From Siminovitchia terrae (GTDB lineage: Bacteria > Bacillota > Bacilli > Bacillales > Bacillaceae_C), in the NCBI RefSeq assembly GCF_003605405.2, contig NZ_QYTW02000017.1, forward strand, positions 44,416-108,415: DNA of 64,000 bases, written 5' to 3'. A program made the translations under genes and the position numbers. The first letter of the stretch is position 1. Each line of letters opens with the position of its first letter. The notes below the pieces were generated by a model that was not told the DNA's origin, ran no database searches, and worked only from the letters and a program-made list of their open reading frames with translations. Shown in pieces: positions 51,768 to 59,894 of the stretch.

Positions 51768-52655
51768 ATGTCCAACACAGATCTGCGTTTCCTAACCGTT
51801 CTTGCAGAAGAAATGAATATGCGAAAGGCTGCGGAAAAACTTTTTGTTTCTCAGCCGGCATTGTCCCAGCGGCTTCAAAATATAGAAAAGCAATGGGGAA
51901 CAAAATTATTTATCCGATCACAGAAAGGTCTGATTCTTACTCAGTCTGGAGAGATTGTTGTTAAATTTGCGAAAGAAATGTTGGAGAAGGAAGAAAGGGT
52001 AGTAGAAGAAATCCAGTCCCTTGAAACGCATATCCATGGCACGTTAAAAATAGCCTGCGCTTCGATTGTTGGCCAAAATTGGCTACCCAAAGTCCTGAAG
52101 AAATTTGTGAATTTGTATCCCAATGCAAAAATTTCACTTATAACTGGATGGAGCAGTGAAATTTTAAAGGCGCTATACGGTGGGGATGTACATATTGGCA
52201 TTATCAGGGGAGCGGCAGATTGGAAAAGTTCTAAATATCATTTATTTGAGGACAGCCTCTACCTTGTGGACAAGGAAATCAGGAATATCGAAGAAGTACT
52301 ACAGACTGATCGTCCGTTTATCCAATTTAAAAGCGATTCAAATTACTATCAGGAGATTCAGGATTGGTGGTACCGCCAATTTCAAACGGCACCAAAGAGA
52401 ACTATCGTTGTGGACCAGATTGAGACTTGCAAACAGATGGCATACAATGGTATCGGTTATGCTATCCTGCCAGCCATCACACTGAATGGTGCAGACAAAG
52501 ATATGTATCAAATTCCTCTCCTAGATGAAAAGGGGATGCCCATCAAACGTGATAACTGGCTGCTCGGTTACGACTCTGCTTTTGAATTGAGGCAGGTTCA
52601 AGCGTTTCTAGAAGTAGTCCGTGAATTCAATGAGGATCATAAGGTTATTGACTAA
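51768..52655 (+). CDS. ccpC: LysR-family regulator CcpC
   Basis: This 295-residue LysR protein closely resembles B. subtilis CcpC, the citrate-responsive regulator of citrate synthase and aconitase genes. The helix-turn-helix LAEEMNMRKAAEKLFVSQPALSQRLQNIEK is near identical in pattern, and ISLITGWSSEILKALYGGDVHIGIIRG in the effector domain is characteristic. ATG at 51768 follows AAGAGG; the frame to 51738 has none. It stands alone, separated from darB by the two efflux genes. Confidence 0.92.
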   Translation: MSNTDLRFLTVLAEEMNMRKAAEKLFVSQPALSQRLQNIEKQWGTKLFIRSQKGLILTQSGEIVVKFAKEMLEKEERVVEEIQSLETHIHGTLKIACASIVGQNWLPKVLKKFVNLYPNAKISLITGWSSEILKALYGGDVHIGIIRGAADWKSSKYHLFEDSLYLVDKEIRNIEEVLQTDRPFIQFKSDSNYYQEIQDWWYRQFQTAPKRTIVVDQIETCKQMAYNGIGYAILPAITLNGADKDMYQIPLLDEKGMPIKRDNWLLGYDSAFELRQVQAFLEVVREFNEDHKVID

Positions 52656-52682
52656 ATTGCCGTCATCTTTGGTAAGGCTGTT

Positions 52683-52877
52683 TTTAACTTGATTCAGCAG
52701 AAGTCTTCCACTTCTATGAGTGGTGAGATGAATGCCTATTGGTATTCCATTCAATGGGGGTTCAAACCCCGGCTGAATAAAGTTAAAGCCTCCGGCGGAT
52801 GCCATAGATTTTCAGAGGAAATTTATCGAGCGAAGCTCGATAAAATCTGGGCGCAAATACACCAAGGCTCATTTGAT
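52683..52877 (+). repeat. 195-bp structured repeat, copy F
   Basis: A full copy from TTTAAC to TTTGAT, 28 bp after the ccpC stop. In the first hairpin AAGTGG is GAGTGG, which keeps pairing through a G-U. The terminal hairpin is decayed (ACACCAAGGCTC). Confidence 0.9.
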
Positions 52878-53054
52878 ATGAAAACCAATTCTCGCACGTT
52901 ATACGGAGCATTTCATTTTGTTGTCGATATAAGTCATGGTAGACTTAAAGTAAGTGGAATATTTATCCGTTTATGTGGGATACATAAAGAAGATGTAAAA
53001 GGCCAAGTGTATTAATTAGTAATAATTTTTTATTTAAATTTATTATAATTAATG
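52878..53054 (+). other. Spacer upstream of ykuU
   Basis: A/T-rich non-coding sequence follows the repeat up to the ykuU promoter. A 108-codon frame reads through the repeat into it and is not supported by a ribosome-binding site. Confidence 0.4.
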
Positions 53055-53091
53055 TTGACTTGCCTGCTAGCTTATCCTATAATTGTTATTG
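53055..53091 (+). promoter_or_regulatory. ykuU sigma-A promoter with possible PerR box
   Basis: TTGACT (53055-53060) and TATAAT (53078-53083) are 17 bp apart. The segment CTATAATTGTTATTG (53077-53091), overlapping the -10 element, matches 10 of 14 positions of the PerR consensus TTATAATNATTATAA, so peroxide control is possible. Confidence 0.7.
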
Positions 53092-53167
53092 TGATAAGGT
53101 TGTTCAATGAGAAAACATATATAATTTTCTCATTTAAATATTAATTTATTTACGGAGGGATTTTACA

Positions 53168-53716
53168 GTGGCAGAACGTATGGTAGGAAAACAAGCACCA
53201 CGCTTTGAAATGGAAGCAGTATTGTCAAACAAAGAATTTGGTAAAGTAAGCCTTGAAGAAAACATGAAAAACGACAAATGGACAGTTCTATTCTTCTATC
53301 CAATGGACTTCACATTTGTTTGTCCAACTGAGATTACGGCACTTTCCGATCGTTATGACGAGTTCGAAGACTTGGATGCAGAAGTAATCGGAGTATCCAC
53401 TGATACAATCCATACTCACTTGGCTTGGATCAACACTGATCGTAAAGACAACGGTCTTGGCGATTTGAAATACCCGCTTGCTGCGGACACGAATCATGTT
53501 GTCTCCCGTGAATACGGAGTACTTATCGAAGAAGAAGGTATTGCACTTCGCGGATTGTACATCATCAACCCAGAGGGTGAATTAATGTACTCTGTTGTGA
53601 ACCACAACAACATTGGCCGTGACGTTGATGAAACTCTTCGTGTACTTCAAGCTTTGCAAACAGGTGGACTGTGTCCTGCAAACTGGAGACCTGGACAAGC
53701 GACATTAAACGTTTAA
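53168..53716 (+). CDS. ykuU: Typical 2-Cys peroxiredoxin, YkuU-like
   Basis: This 182-residue thiol peroxidase reduces H2O2 and organic hydroperoxides. The peroxidatic Cys52 is in MDFTFVCPTEI and the resolving Cys is in GGLCPANW near residue 168. The pattern matches B. subtilis YkuU. The start GTG has GGAGGGA upstream. Codon choice is strongly biased toward common codons, which fits high expression. The next gene is a thioredoxin-like protein; the two together would form a peroxide-reducing pair. A hairpin separates them. Confidence 0.92.
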   Translation: MAERMVGKQAPRFEMEAVLSNKEFGKVSLEENMKNDKWTVLFFYPMDFTFVCPTEITALSDRYDEFEDLDAEVIGVSTDTIHTHLAWINTDRKDNGLGDLKYPLAADTNHVVSREYGVLIEEEGIALRGLYIINPEGELMYSVVNHNNIGRDVDETLRVLQALQTGGLCPANWRPGQATLNV

Positions 53717-53728
53717 TAAAATAGAAAA

Positions 53729-53776
53729 ACGAAGGCCGTCTGCTTATTGGCAACCTAGCTGATGGGGGCCTTCGTT
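53729..53776. terminator. Long hairpin between ykuU and ykuV
   Basis: AACGAAGGCC pairs with GGCCTTCGTT across a 26-base loop. Only the minus-strand reading has a T-run, so on the plus strand it may attenuate or process the transcript rather than end it. Confidence 0.6.
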
Positions 53777-53859
53777 GGACATTAAACTGGACAGGCACTA
53801 TTCGTGTCTGTCTTTCACATATCAATGCCTAAAACTTTTCGGAAGAGAGGGATTGCTTT

Positions 53860-54315
53860 ATGAAATTGCGTGAACCTATGCCTGAACTCGAAGGTGCAGT
53901 CGAATGGCTTAACGGACAGGTTACAAAGGAAGATTTGATCGGTGAGAAGCCCTCATTAATCCACTATTGGTCCATTAGCTGTCACCTTTGCAAAGAAGCT
54001 ATGCCTCAGGTTAACGAATTCCGTGATGCATATAAAGATAAGTTGAATGTTGTTGCTGTCCATATGCCAAGATCGGAAAATGACCTCGATATTGACGAGA
54101 TCAAAAAAGTCGCAGATGAACATGATATTACACAACCAATCTTTGTCGATAGCCAGTTAAAACTGGCAGATGCTTTCCAAAATGAATACGTTCCTGCTTA
54201 TTACGTATTTGATAAAGATGGACAACTGAGACATTTCCAAGCCGGAGGCGGCGGAATGAAAATGCTTGAAAAACGGGTGAACCGTGTTTTGGGCGAGCTG
54301 GAGAAAAAAGAATAA
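53860..54315 (+). CDS. ykuV: Thioredoxin-like thiol-disulfide oxidoreductase YkuV
   Basis: This 151-residue protein is a thioredoxin fold of the AhpC-TSA/redoxin type with the redox motif CHLC (Cys41, Cys44) after HYWSIS, and a cis-Pro near YVPAYYVFD. It matches B. subtilis YkuV. It lies downstream of ykuU and could reduce that peroxiredoxin (inference). A GAGAGGG site precedes the ATG. No signal peptide, so it is cytoplasmic. Confidence 0.92.
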   Translation: MKLREPMPELEGAVEWLNGQVTKEDLIGEKPSLIHYWSISCHLCKEAMPQVNEFRDAYKDKLNVVAVHMPRSENDLDIDEIKKVADEHDITQPIFVDSQLKLADAFQNEYVPAYYVFDKDGQLRHFQAGGGGMKMLEKRVNRVLGELEKKE

Positions 54316-54321
54316 ACAGGG

Positions 54322-54402
54322 GATAGGGCGCTTTTTATGGAAGGCGTCTCTTTTTTTAAAAAAAATAGAGCTAGGAAGCAATGTCGCTGGCTCTATTTTG
54401 GG
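54322..54402. terminator. Two back-to-back terminators between ykuV and fdhD
   Basis: For ykuV, an imperfect GGCGC/GCGTC stem is followed by seven T residues (54331-54359). For fdhD on the minus strand, AAAATAGAGC and GCTCTATTTT (about 54360-54400) form a stem ending in a T-run. Confidence 0.7.
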
Positions 54403-55199
54403 AAACATTCTGATCCGACAATGCGTTCAGGATGTGTGTAAATATTTAATTGGTTTTTTCTGGCAAATCCTATCGCGGTAATACCGAGATCATGTGCTAA
54501 GTCGATCCCAAGAGTCGTTGGGGCCGATTTTGATATTAGTATGCCTACTCCGATTTTGGCTACTTTCAATACGACTTCGGATGAAATTCTCCCACTGAAA
54601 ACGATCACTTTATCTTTTAAGGAAATTTTCTTATTGAGACAATGACCGAATATCTTATCCAATGCATTGTGGCGGCCAATATCAGAATAACTAAAAAGCA
54701 GCTCATTCTTAGTGCATAAAGCAGCGTTGTGGACACCGCCTGTAAGTTGGAACTCTTCAGAGTTTTCCTGCATTTTAGTCATTAATTCCAGGCATTGCTC
54801 GGCCGAAATTTTTTGCCTCGACATGATCGTTTTGGCCGTTTTGGCATCATTATAGAAGTAAAACTGCCGGCTTTTTCCACAGCAGGATCCGATCATTCGT
54901 TTCGAGTAAAACTCTTTGCTGATCACTTGCTTCATTTTCAACTCAACATACGCAAATCCCTGATGATCGTCTATATCAAGAGAAGAGATGTCCTCCATAT
55001 TTCTGATCATCCCTTCAGATGCCAAAAATCCGATAACGAGCTCTTGCAAATTTGTAGGGGAGCAAACGATTGTAGCAAACTCTTCATTGTCAATAAAGAT
55101 TGTAAGTGGATATTCCACGGCGGCTTGATCCTCTATTTTTGTAAGTGATTGACCATTGTATCGCAATACCTGTAGACGACCCCTGACCATAGGCTTCAT
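54393..55199 (-). CDS. fdhD: FdhD, sulfurtransferase for formate dehydrogenase
   Basis: This 268-residue protein transfers sulfur from a cysteine desulfurase to the bis-MGD molybdenum cofactor and is needed for formate dehydrogenase activity. The pattern EYPLTIFIDNEEFATIVCSP, then LVIGFLASEGMI, GSCCGKS (active-site cysteines), TGGVHNAAL and YSDIGRHNALDKI is typical. GAGGG lies before the ATG. No formate dehydrogenase genes are in the window; two genes upstream on the same strand (DUF2294 and an OFA transporter) may belong to the same formate-related group. Confidence 0.92.
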   Translation of the reverse strand: MKPMVRGRLQVLRYNGQSLTKIEDQAAVEYPLTIFIDNEEFATIVCSPTNLQELVIGFLASEGMIRNMEDISSLDIDDHQGFAYVELKMKQVISKEFYSKRMIGSCCGKSRQFYFYNDAKTAKTIMSRQKISAEQCLELMTKMQENSEEFQLTGGVHNAALCTKNELLFSYSDIGRHNALDKIFGHCLNKKISLKDKVIVFSGRISSEVVLKVAKIGVGILISKSAPTTLGIDLAHDLGITAIGFARKNQLNIYTHPERIVGSECFPK

Positions 55200-55293
55200 A
55201 CGATCACCCTCTTAGTTAATTTCTTGTTATATTGAAATGATAAAATATCTAAGTTGTGAATAACTTATTTTTCACTAAAGCTGTGTCCGGCTT

Positions 55294-55333
55294 CGACGTA
55301 CAGGAAGTACTAGTGCAAGCGAAGCGACAGGAT
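55294..55333 (+). repeat. Single 46-bp-type composite repeat unit
   Basis: CGACGTACAGGAAGTACTAG through GCGAAGCGACAGGAT is one unit of the family seen at 3.3, 24.3 and 43.9 kb. It lies upstream of fdhD. Confidence 0.75.
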
Positions 55334-55383
55334 TGCATCTCCAGATAATATTTCTAGGCAATGTACGCGTCCGCTTTTTCGAC

Positions 55384-55620
55384 TTATATTCTGGAATCCC
55401 CACGCTTTTTTGGCAATACGTTTTTCTTATTTTGTATGCGAAAATATTGTCTCCCCATGTATCGGTAACCTGGGTTCAATTGATTATAAACGACAATAGC
55501 CTCACCTTCCAATATTCCAAGTTTTTGGGATAGATGGAATATGTCATATCTGATTTCTGTTTTTCGGATCAGTCTGTATAAGATAAATAGAAGCTGGCGC
55601 TTTTGCCCTAAAAAAACCAC
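55384..55620 (-). pseudogene. Possible degraded Spo0E-like ORF
   Basis: The minus-strand frame ends with a protein stretch (EIRYDIFHLSQKLGILEGEA then IVVYNQLNPGYRYM) whose helix pattern resembles Spo0E-family proteins, with YNQLN at the place of the SQELD motif. There is no ATG or ribosome-binding site; the frame enters a terminator hairpin at its 5' end (GTG at 55620 lies in the stem). It may be a gene remnant, or chance. Confidence 0.3.
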
Positions 55621-55685
55621 CGTAAAATCCTGAAAAGGGATCTTGCGGTGGTTAGTCTTTAACAGGTGCGCTGCCAAGTGCCAAC
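55610..55685 (-). promoter_or_regulatory. Conserved leader/terminator motif, copy 1
   Basis: On the minus strand a 43-base block (GTTGGCACTTGGCAGCG, then ACCTGTTAAAGACTAACC and ACCGCAA) leads into a terminator stem: AACCACCGCAA pairs with TACGGTGGTT, followed by seven T residues. The same block and stem occur at 57536-57620. It lies just after the DUF2294 stop. Confidence 0.7.
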
Positions 55686-55696
55686 TCATGTTCCTT

Positions 55697-56062
55697 TTAT
55701 TTTATATTGAGTTTTTCTTCTAAGTTCTGGTCGAAGATAAATATCGACATTCCCAAGTCTTTTTCGATGTCAATATCAACAAAAAGGTCAATGAACTTTG
55801 CACCTAGTAATTCTTCCATTTCAACAGGATGGTTTTTGCGATACATGTCTTTAACCATCTCTGTTCTCGCAGCACGAACCACCTGTTTGCCATCATCGGC
55901 ACTTGCAATAAATTTCTCAACCGGTGACAAATTGCCCTTCATCTCACAAATCGCCCAATTTTTACAAAAAGTCGTCTTTATATACCCCGGACCTTTGCCC
56001 ATATGGCGTTTGCGGAAAGACCTTACTAAGTTGCTGAATTCTGCCTCATAATTTCTCATCAT
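55697..56062 (-). CDS. DUF2294 family protein
   Basis: This 121-residue protein matches the DUF2294 family by MRNYEAEFSNLVRSFRK, MGKGPGYIKTTFCKNWAICEMKGNLSPVEK, and the LLGAKFIDLFVDIDIEKD ending. The family function is unknown; members often occur near formate or carbonate genes in Bacilli. ATG at 56062 follows AGAGG with an eight-base gap. A frame extending to 56209 overlaps the 3' end of the transporter gene and lacks the family signature. It lies 80 bp downstream of the OFA transporter gene on the same strand, so co-transcription is likely. Confidence 0.78.
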   Translation of the reverse strand: MMRNYEAEFSNLVRSFRKRHMGKGPGYIKTTFCKNWAICEMKGNLSPVEKFIASADDGKQVVRAARTEMVKDMYRKNHPVEMEELLGAKFIDLFVDIDIEKDLGMSIFIFDQNLEEKLNIK

Positions 56063-56141
56063 CCAATAACCTCTTGTCCTGGTGCTTACCATTATTCTAT
56101 CATGTTTCCAAAATATCTCAATATCTGTTATTTGGTTGCGT

Positions 56142-57410
56142 TTAGTTGGTTGTAAGGTCATTTCGCCTGCTTTGGGTAGATTTTTCCCTTTTAAGTTTAT
56201 TAAGGTCAAGTCGAATAATAATTGATACGATTAAAGCGATAACAAAAAAAGCTGCAAAAAATAACAGGCTGTTTCCGTAGCTTCCTGTTACATCTTTAAT
56301 TCTAGCTGCAAACAAGGGACCTGCCAGGCCAGCAGCGGACCATGCTGTTAATACATAACCGTGAATGGCTCCAAGCTGCTTTGTTCCAAATATATCTCCG
56401 ATGTAAGCGGGAATACAGGAGAATCCTCCGCCGTAGCAGGTCAGAATGACGGCAAGCATAATCTGAAACAAAATTGATACATTTGTGAATGGCAGAAGAG
56501 TGAATAAAACGATTTGGATAATAAAGAAAACCGTATATGTGTTTGGACGGCCGATATAGTCGGAGGCACTTGCCCAGCCTATCCGTCCGAGGCCGTTAAA
56601 AATCCCGAGCACTCCTACCAATGCCGCTGCTTCGATGGAGGAAAGGCCGATGCTTTCCTGTGCTAGTGGGCTGGCTGCAGATAAAATGGCAATACCGCAG
56701 GTGACATTGATAAACAGCATGATCCACAAATAATAAAAACGAGGTGTTTTTACTGCCTCATTAGCTGTAAGCTGAGAAAGGTCCGTGGATACTTTTCCGG
56801 ACTCCATTTTTTCCTTGAAACCTTTAGGCATCCATCCCTCCGGCGGCTTTGCAAGATATAGGGAAGATGATGTCATGATAATAAAATAAACGGCCCCCAA
56901 GATAAAGAAAGTATTGGCGATGCCTACAGATTTAATAAGAACGTCCATAATCGGGCTGCTAATGGCTGCTGCAAAGCCGAATCCCATAATCGCCATTCCT
57001 GTAGCCATTCCTCTTCTATCGGGGAACCATTTGACCAGAGTAGAAACTGGGGCAATGTATCCGACACCAAGGCCAATTCCCCCAATGACGCCATAGCATA
57101 TGTAAAGTAAAGGCAATGAACCCAGCTTTACTGCAAACCCTGTACAAAAAACTCCAACTCCAAAAAATAACGAAGAGAGAAGGCCTGCTTTACGTGGACC
57201 ATGTTTTTCAACAAAGTGCCCCAAAAAGGCTGCAGAAAGCCCCAAGAACAAAATCGCCAAGCTGAAGGTCAACTGCACCTGGCTTGCTGTCCAATTGAAT
57301 TCTTTCATCAGGGGATTTGTAAAGTTGCTCCAGGCATAGACTGATCCGATTGAAATATGTATGCCAACTGCGGAAGCAACAATCAGCCACCTATTTTTCA
57401 GTTTCTCCAT
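56142..57410 (-). CDS. OFA-family MFS transporter (oxalate/formate antiporter type)
   Basis: This 422-residue protein has 12 predicted helices and begins KNRWLIVASAVGIHISIGSVYAWSNF, the signature of the oxalate:formate antiporter (OxlT) family. Motifs GIGLGVGYIAPVSTLVKWFPDRRGMATGMA and GRIGWASASDYIGR are also family-specific. Members carry oxalate, formate, pyruvate or lactate. ATG at 57410 follows AAGGAGG. The nearby fdhD and DUF2294 genes hint at formate, but the substrate is not proven. A conserved leader motif with a terminator sits 130-210 bp upstream. Confidence 0.88.
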   Translation of the reverse strand: MEKLKNRWLIVASAVGIHISIGSVYAWSNFTNPLMKEFNWTASQVQLTFSLAILFLGLSAAFLGHFVEKHGPRKAGLLSSLFFGVGVFCTGFAVKLGSLPLLYICYGVIGGIGLGVGYIAPVSTLVKWFPDRRGMATGMAIMGFGFAAAISSPIMDVLIKSVGIANTFFILGAVYFIIMTSSSLYLAKPPEGWMPKGFKEKMESGKVSTDLSQLTANEAVKTPRFYYLWIMLFINVTCGIAILSAASPLAQESIGLSSIEAAALVGVLGIFNGLGRIGWASASDYIGRPNTYTVFFIIQIVLFTLLPFTNVSILFQIMLAVILTCYGGGFSCIPAYIGDIFGTKQLGAIHGYVLTAWSAAGLAGPLFAARIKDVTGSYGNSLLFFAAFFVIALIVSIIIRLDLNKLKREKSTQSRRNDLTTN

Positions 57411-57535
57411 TTTTTCCTCCTTCATGAGATAGCTGCTACCGTATATGAAACCGCTAGCAAATAATGAAATATCAAAAGTTTGAGGTAATGAGTATTTATT
57501 GGGGTTAAAAAACCATAAAGATTAGTCCGCCAAAC

Positions 57536-57620
57536 AAAAAACCACCGCGAAAGAAGGCCTATCCAAAGATAAGCGGTTTGCGGTGGTTAGTCTTTAACAG
57601 GTTCGCTGTCAAGTGCCAAC
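57536..57620 (-). promoter_or_regulatory. Conserved leader/terminator motif, copy 2
   Basis: On the minus strand the same 43-base block as at 55.6 kb (GTTGGCACTTGACAGCG, ACCTGTTAAAGACTAACC, ACCGCAA) leads into AACCACCGC/GCGGTGGTT and six T residues. It is placed as a leader of the OFA transporter gene. The loops differ completely between the copies while the stems are kept. Confidence 0.7.
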
Positions 57621-57998
57621 CGTGGACATTATGTACAACACTCAACTTCTACAATAAATTTGATATTTCGATATATATGTTAACATATTTGTCACATTTT
57701 TAATAGAGAAAAAGGTTGGAGAATTCACAATTTTTTCAGGGCCACTGAGACTATTCAAAAAATGCGGAATGATCTTTTCATGACGGGGTAATTGCATGAA
57801 AAATACTCATTCTTGAGGAGTATGAAAAGAGAAATCTTTTCTTCATTCATATTGAAAGGCTTAGCAGGAAAGGATAAATGCTTAAGTGGTGAATAGCTAC
57901 TTATCATTTAATATTCTCACCTAGTCGCACAAGGACCTAGGCAAATTAGCTTTTTTGAGAATCGTCTTTTGCTCACGTTAATGTATTTCCGGCTTAGA
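57621..57998. other. Non-coding region upstream of repeat copy G
   Basis: Nothing convincing was found: A/T-rich sequence with no ORF having a ribosome-binding site. It should contain the promoter for the OFA transporter on the minus strand. Confidence 0.4.
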
Positions 57999-58180
57999 TT
58001 AACTTCATTCAGCAGAAGTCTCCCACTTCTGTAAGTGGTGAGATGAATGCCTATTGGTATTCCATTCAGCAGGGGTTCAAACCCCGGCTGAATAAAGTTA
58101 AAGCCTCCGGCGGATGCCACAGATTTTATCGAGCGGAGCTCGATAAAATCTGGGCGCAAATACGCCAAGGCGCATTTGAT
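57999..58180 (+). repeat. 195-bp structured repeat, copy G
   Basis: A copy with intact ends, lacking the CAGAGGAAATT segment like copy B. The ATCGAGC hairpin has loop GGA. It ends 60 bp before the cvfB promoter. Confidence 0.9.
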
Positions 58181-58237
58181 GGCGCTTACGATTTTGTTGT
58201 GGAATGGACGTTAACGCATTTCGTATATGAAAATGGT

Positions 58238-58246
58238 ATAATGGGC
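58238..58246 (+). promoter_or_regulatory. Extended -10 promoter of cvfB
   Basis: TGGTATAAT is a perfect TATAAT with an upstream TG (extended -10), about 40 bp before the start codon. A good -35 hexamer was not found. Confidence 0.55.
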
Positions 58247-58285
58247 ATTAATTTATAGGTTAAATTCCGAAGGAAGGTAGATTAT

Positions 58286-59155
58286 ATGTCGAGACTAGAA
58301 GCTGGAACGGTTGTTCAATTATTTGAGGCGCGTGAGGTGCCGTTTGGATACTTTTTGACTGATGGGGAGGAGGACGTCTTGCTTCATCATACGGAAGTTC
58401 CGGATAACTTCGATCCACAAGAGGAACAGACCGTCTTTTTATATCAAGATCACGAAGGTAGGTTGGCGGCTACTTTAACAATTCCTGAAGTAAGGAAAGG
58501 GCATTTTGGTTGGGTGGAAGTGGTGGAAGTCAAAGAGAACTTGGGTGTTTTTATACATATTGGTTTAAAGAAAGATATCCTTGTTTCAAAAGATGATTTG
58601 CCTGAACTGTTCCGGCTATGGCCTGCAAAGGGAGACAAGCTTTATTGTAGCTTGAAAACAGATAAGAAAAATAGGCTCTTTGGAAAGCTTGCTGTCGAGG
58701 ACGATATTCGCAGACTCGCAAAGTTTGCCGATAAAAATTTATTTAATAAAAACGTAAAGGGAACAGTTTACCGACTTCTGTTAGAGGGATCAAACATCAT
58801 AACTGAAGAAGGGTATCTTGGTTTTATCCATCATTCGGAAAGAACGAGGGAGCCTCGTCTCGGTCAATTGGTCGAAGGAAGAGTGATTGGGGTCAAAGAG
58901 GATGGATCAATCAACTTATCACTCCTTCCGAGGGCACACGAGGCTATTGATGAAGATGCAGAGCGAATTTACAGCTATCTGATCAGCCGCGGTGGAAATA
59001 TGCCATACGGGGATAAATCTCAATCGGAAGATATAAAAGGACGTTTTCAAATGAGTAAAGGCTCCTTTAAACGTGCTTTGGGCAAGCTGATGAAAGAGAG
59101 GAAGGTTGTCCAAAAGGATGGGTGGACCCACTTGGCTGATCATGAAAAAGAATAG
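58286..59155 (+). CDS. cvfB: S1-domain RNA-binding regulator CvfB (YitL)
   Basis: This 289-residue protein has S1-type OB folds in tandem (first GTVVQLFEAREVPFGYFLTD, then FGWVEVVEVKENLGVFIHIGLKKDILVS and GQLVEGRVIGVKEDGSINLSLLP) and a C-terminal winged helix (FQMSKGSFKRALGKLMKE). It matches CvfB of staphylococci and YitL of B. subtilis, an RNA-binding protein that affects virulence-gene or other expression. GAAGGAAGG precedes the ATG. It is monocistronic. Confidence 0.92.
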   Translation: MSRLEAGTVVQLFEAREVPFGYFLTDGEEDVLLHHTEVPDNFDPQEEQTVFLYQDHEGRLAATLTIPEVRKGHFGWVEVVEVKENLGVFIHIGLKKDILVSKDDLPELFRLWPAKGDKLYCSLKTDKKNRLFGKLAVEDDIRRLAKFADKNLFNKNVKGTVYRLLLEGSNIITEEGYLGFIHHSERTREPRLGQLVEGRVIGVKEDGSINLSLLPRAHEAIDEDAERIYSYLISRGGNMPYGDKSQSEDIKGRFQMSKGSFKRALGKLMKERKVVQKDGWTHLADHEKE

Positions 59156-59196
59156 GTGCCTGAATCTTGAACCAGTTCGTTTTTGGAGTAGGGGTT

Positions 59197-59225
59197 AATC
59201 CGACGTTGAAGCGTCGGATTTTTTA
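59197..59225 (+). terminator. Intrinsic terminator of cvfB
   Basis: AATCCGACG pairs perfectly with CGTCGGATT across a six-base loop, followed by TTTTT. Confidence 0.9.
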
Positions 59226-59228
59226 TCG

Positions 59229-59397
59229 TTTAACTTTATTCAGCAGAAGTCTCCCACTTTTTGTAAGTGGAGAGATGAATGCCTATTGGTATTCCATTCA
59301 AAGTTAAAGCCTCGGGGGGATGCACAGATTTTCAGAGGGAATTTATCGAACGGAGCTCGATAAATTCTGGGCGCAAATACGCCAAGGCGCATTTGAT
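59229..59397 (+). repeat. 195-bp structured repeat, copy H (degraded)
   Basis: A copy with intact ends but missing the third hairpin and most of the internal GCTGAATAAA. It starts immediately at the cvfB terminator and ends 116 bp before liaI, so it occupies the upstream region of the lia operon. Confidence 0.88.
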
Positions 59398-59513
59398 TCA
59401 AGTATCTTTGTTGTTCGGTCTCTAGTCTGAGAGAAAAACACGGCTTAAGGTCGTTTGGTGTTCGCATTTAATTCTTTAAGATAAAGACAACAGATAGGAA
59501 AGGGGAGATCAAA
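59398..59513 (+). promoter_or_regulatory. Probable lia operon control region
   Basis: This short gap should hold the LiaR-dependent promoter. It contains an inverted repeat TCTCTAGTCTGAGAGA (59429-59444) that may be a regulator site. No clear sigma-A promoter was matched. AAAGGGGAG is the liaI ribosome-binding site. Confidence 0.45.
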
Positions 59514-59873
59514 ATGAAAAATGTGCTTGTTTTTACACTAGCTGTCATTTTGGCCATCATTGCTATTGCAAGCCTAGGAAATATTGTGGGGATGGCGATA
59601 TGTCTGATCATCGTTTACTTTTCGCTGAAACAGTTTTTAAAAACCCACTCTACTTGGCAAAAAATTGCTTGGGGGATCCTTGGAATAGTCGGGTTGACTG
59701 GCTTACTGGGAAATTTACCAGCATTGGCAGGAATAGCAGCCATTTATGTTCTTTATGTGGGATATAAAAATTGGAAAAAAGAAAAGGCAGAAGAAATTGA
59801 AGTAGAACAAGATCCATTCGTAAATTTTGAACGCCAGTGGAAGGACCTTGAAAAAGGCCGTACAAAAATTTAA
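59514..59873 (+). CDS. liaI: LiaI-like small membrane protein
   Basis: This 119-residue protein has three to four predicted helices and a charged C-terminal tail (NWKKEKAEEIEVEQDPF). It sits first in the lia gene set, where B. subtilis LiaI anchors LiaH to the membrane under envelope stress. The sequence is not strongly conserved, so the name rests mainly on position and topology. It is 21 bp upstream of liaH. Confidence 0.75.
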   Translation: MKNVLVFTLAVILAIIAIASLGNIVGMAICLIIVYFSLKQFLKTHSTWQKIAWGILGIVGLTGLLGNLPALAGIAAIYVLYVGYKNWKKEKAEEIEVEQDPFVNFERQWKDLEKGRTKI

Positions 59874-59894
59874 AACAAGGGAGACTGACAAAAA

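Noticed and set aside
53729..53776. Strong plus-strand terminator ending ykuU
   Set aside because: The stem is long but the T-run is only on the minus-strand reading, so a full stop of plus-strand transcription is not supported.
57536..57620. Molybdenum-cofactor, guanidine or ZTP riboswitch
   Set aside because: The conserved block does not contain the core sequences I know for those classes.
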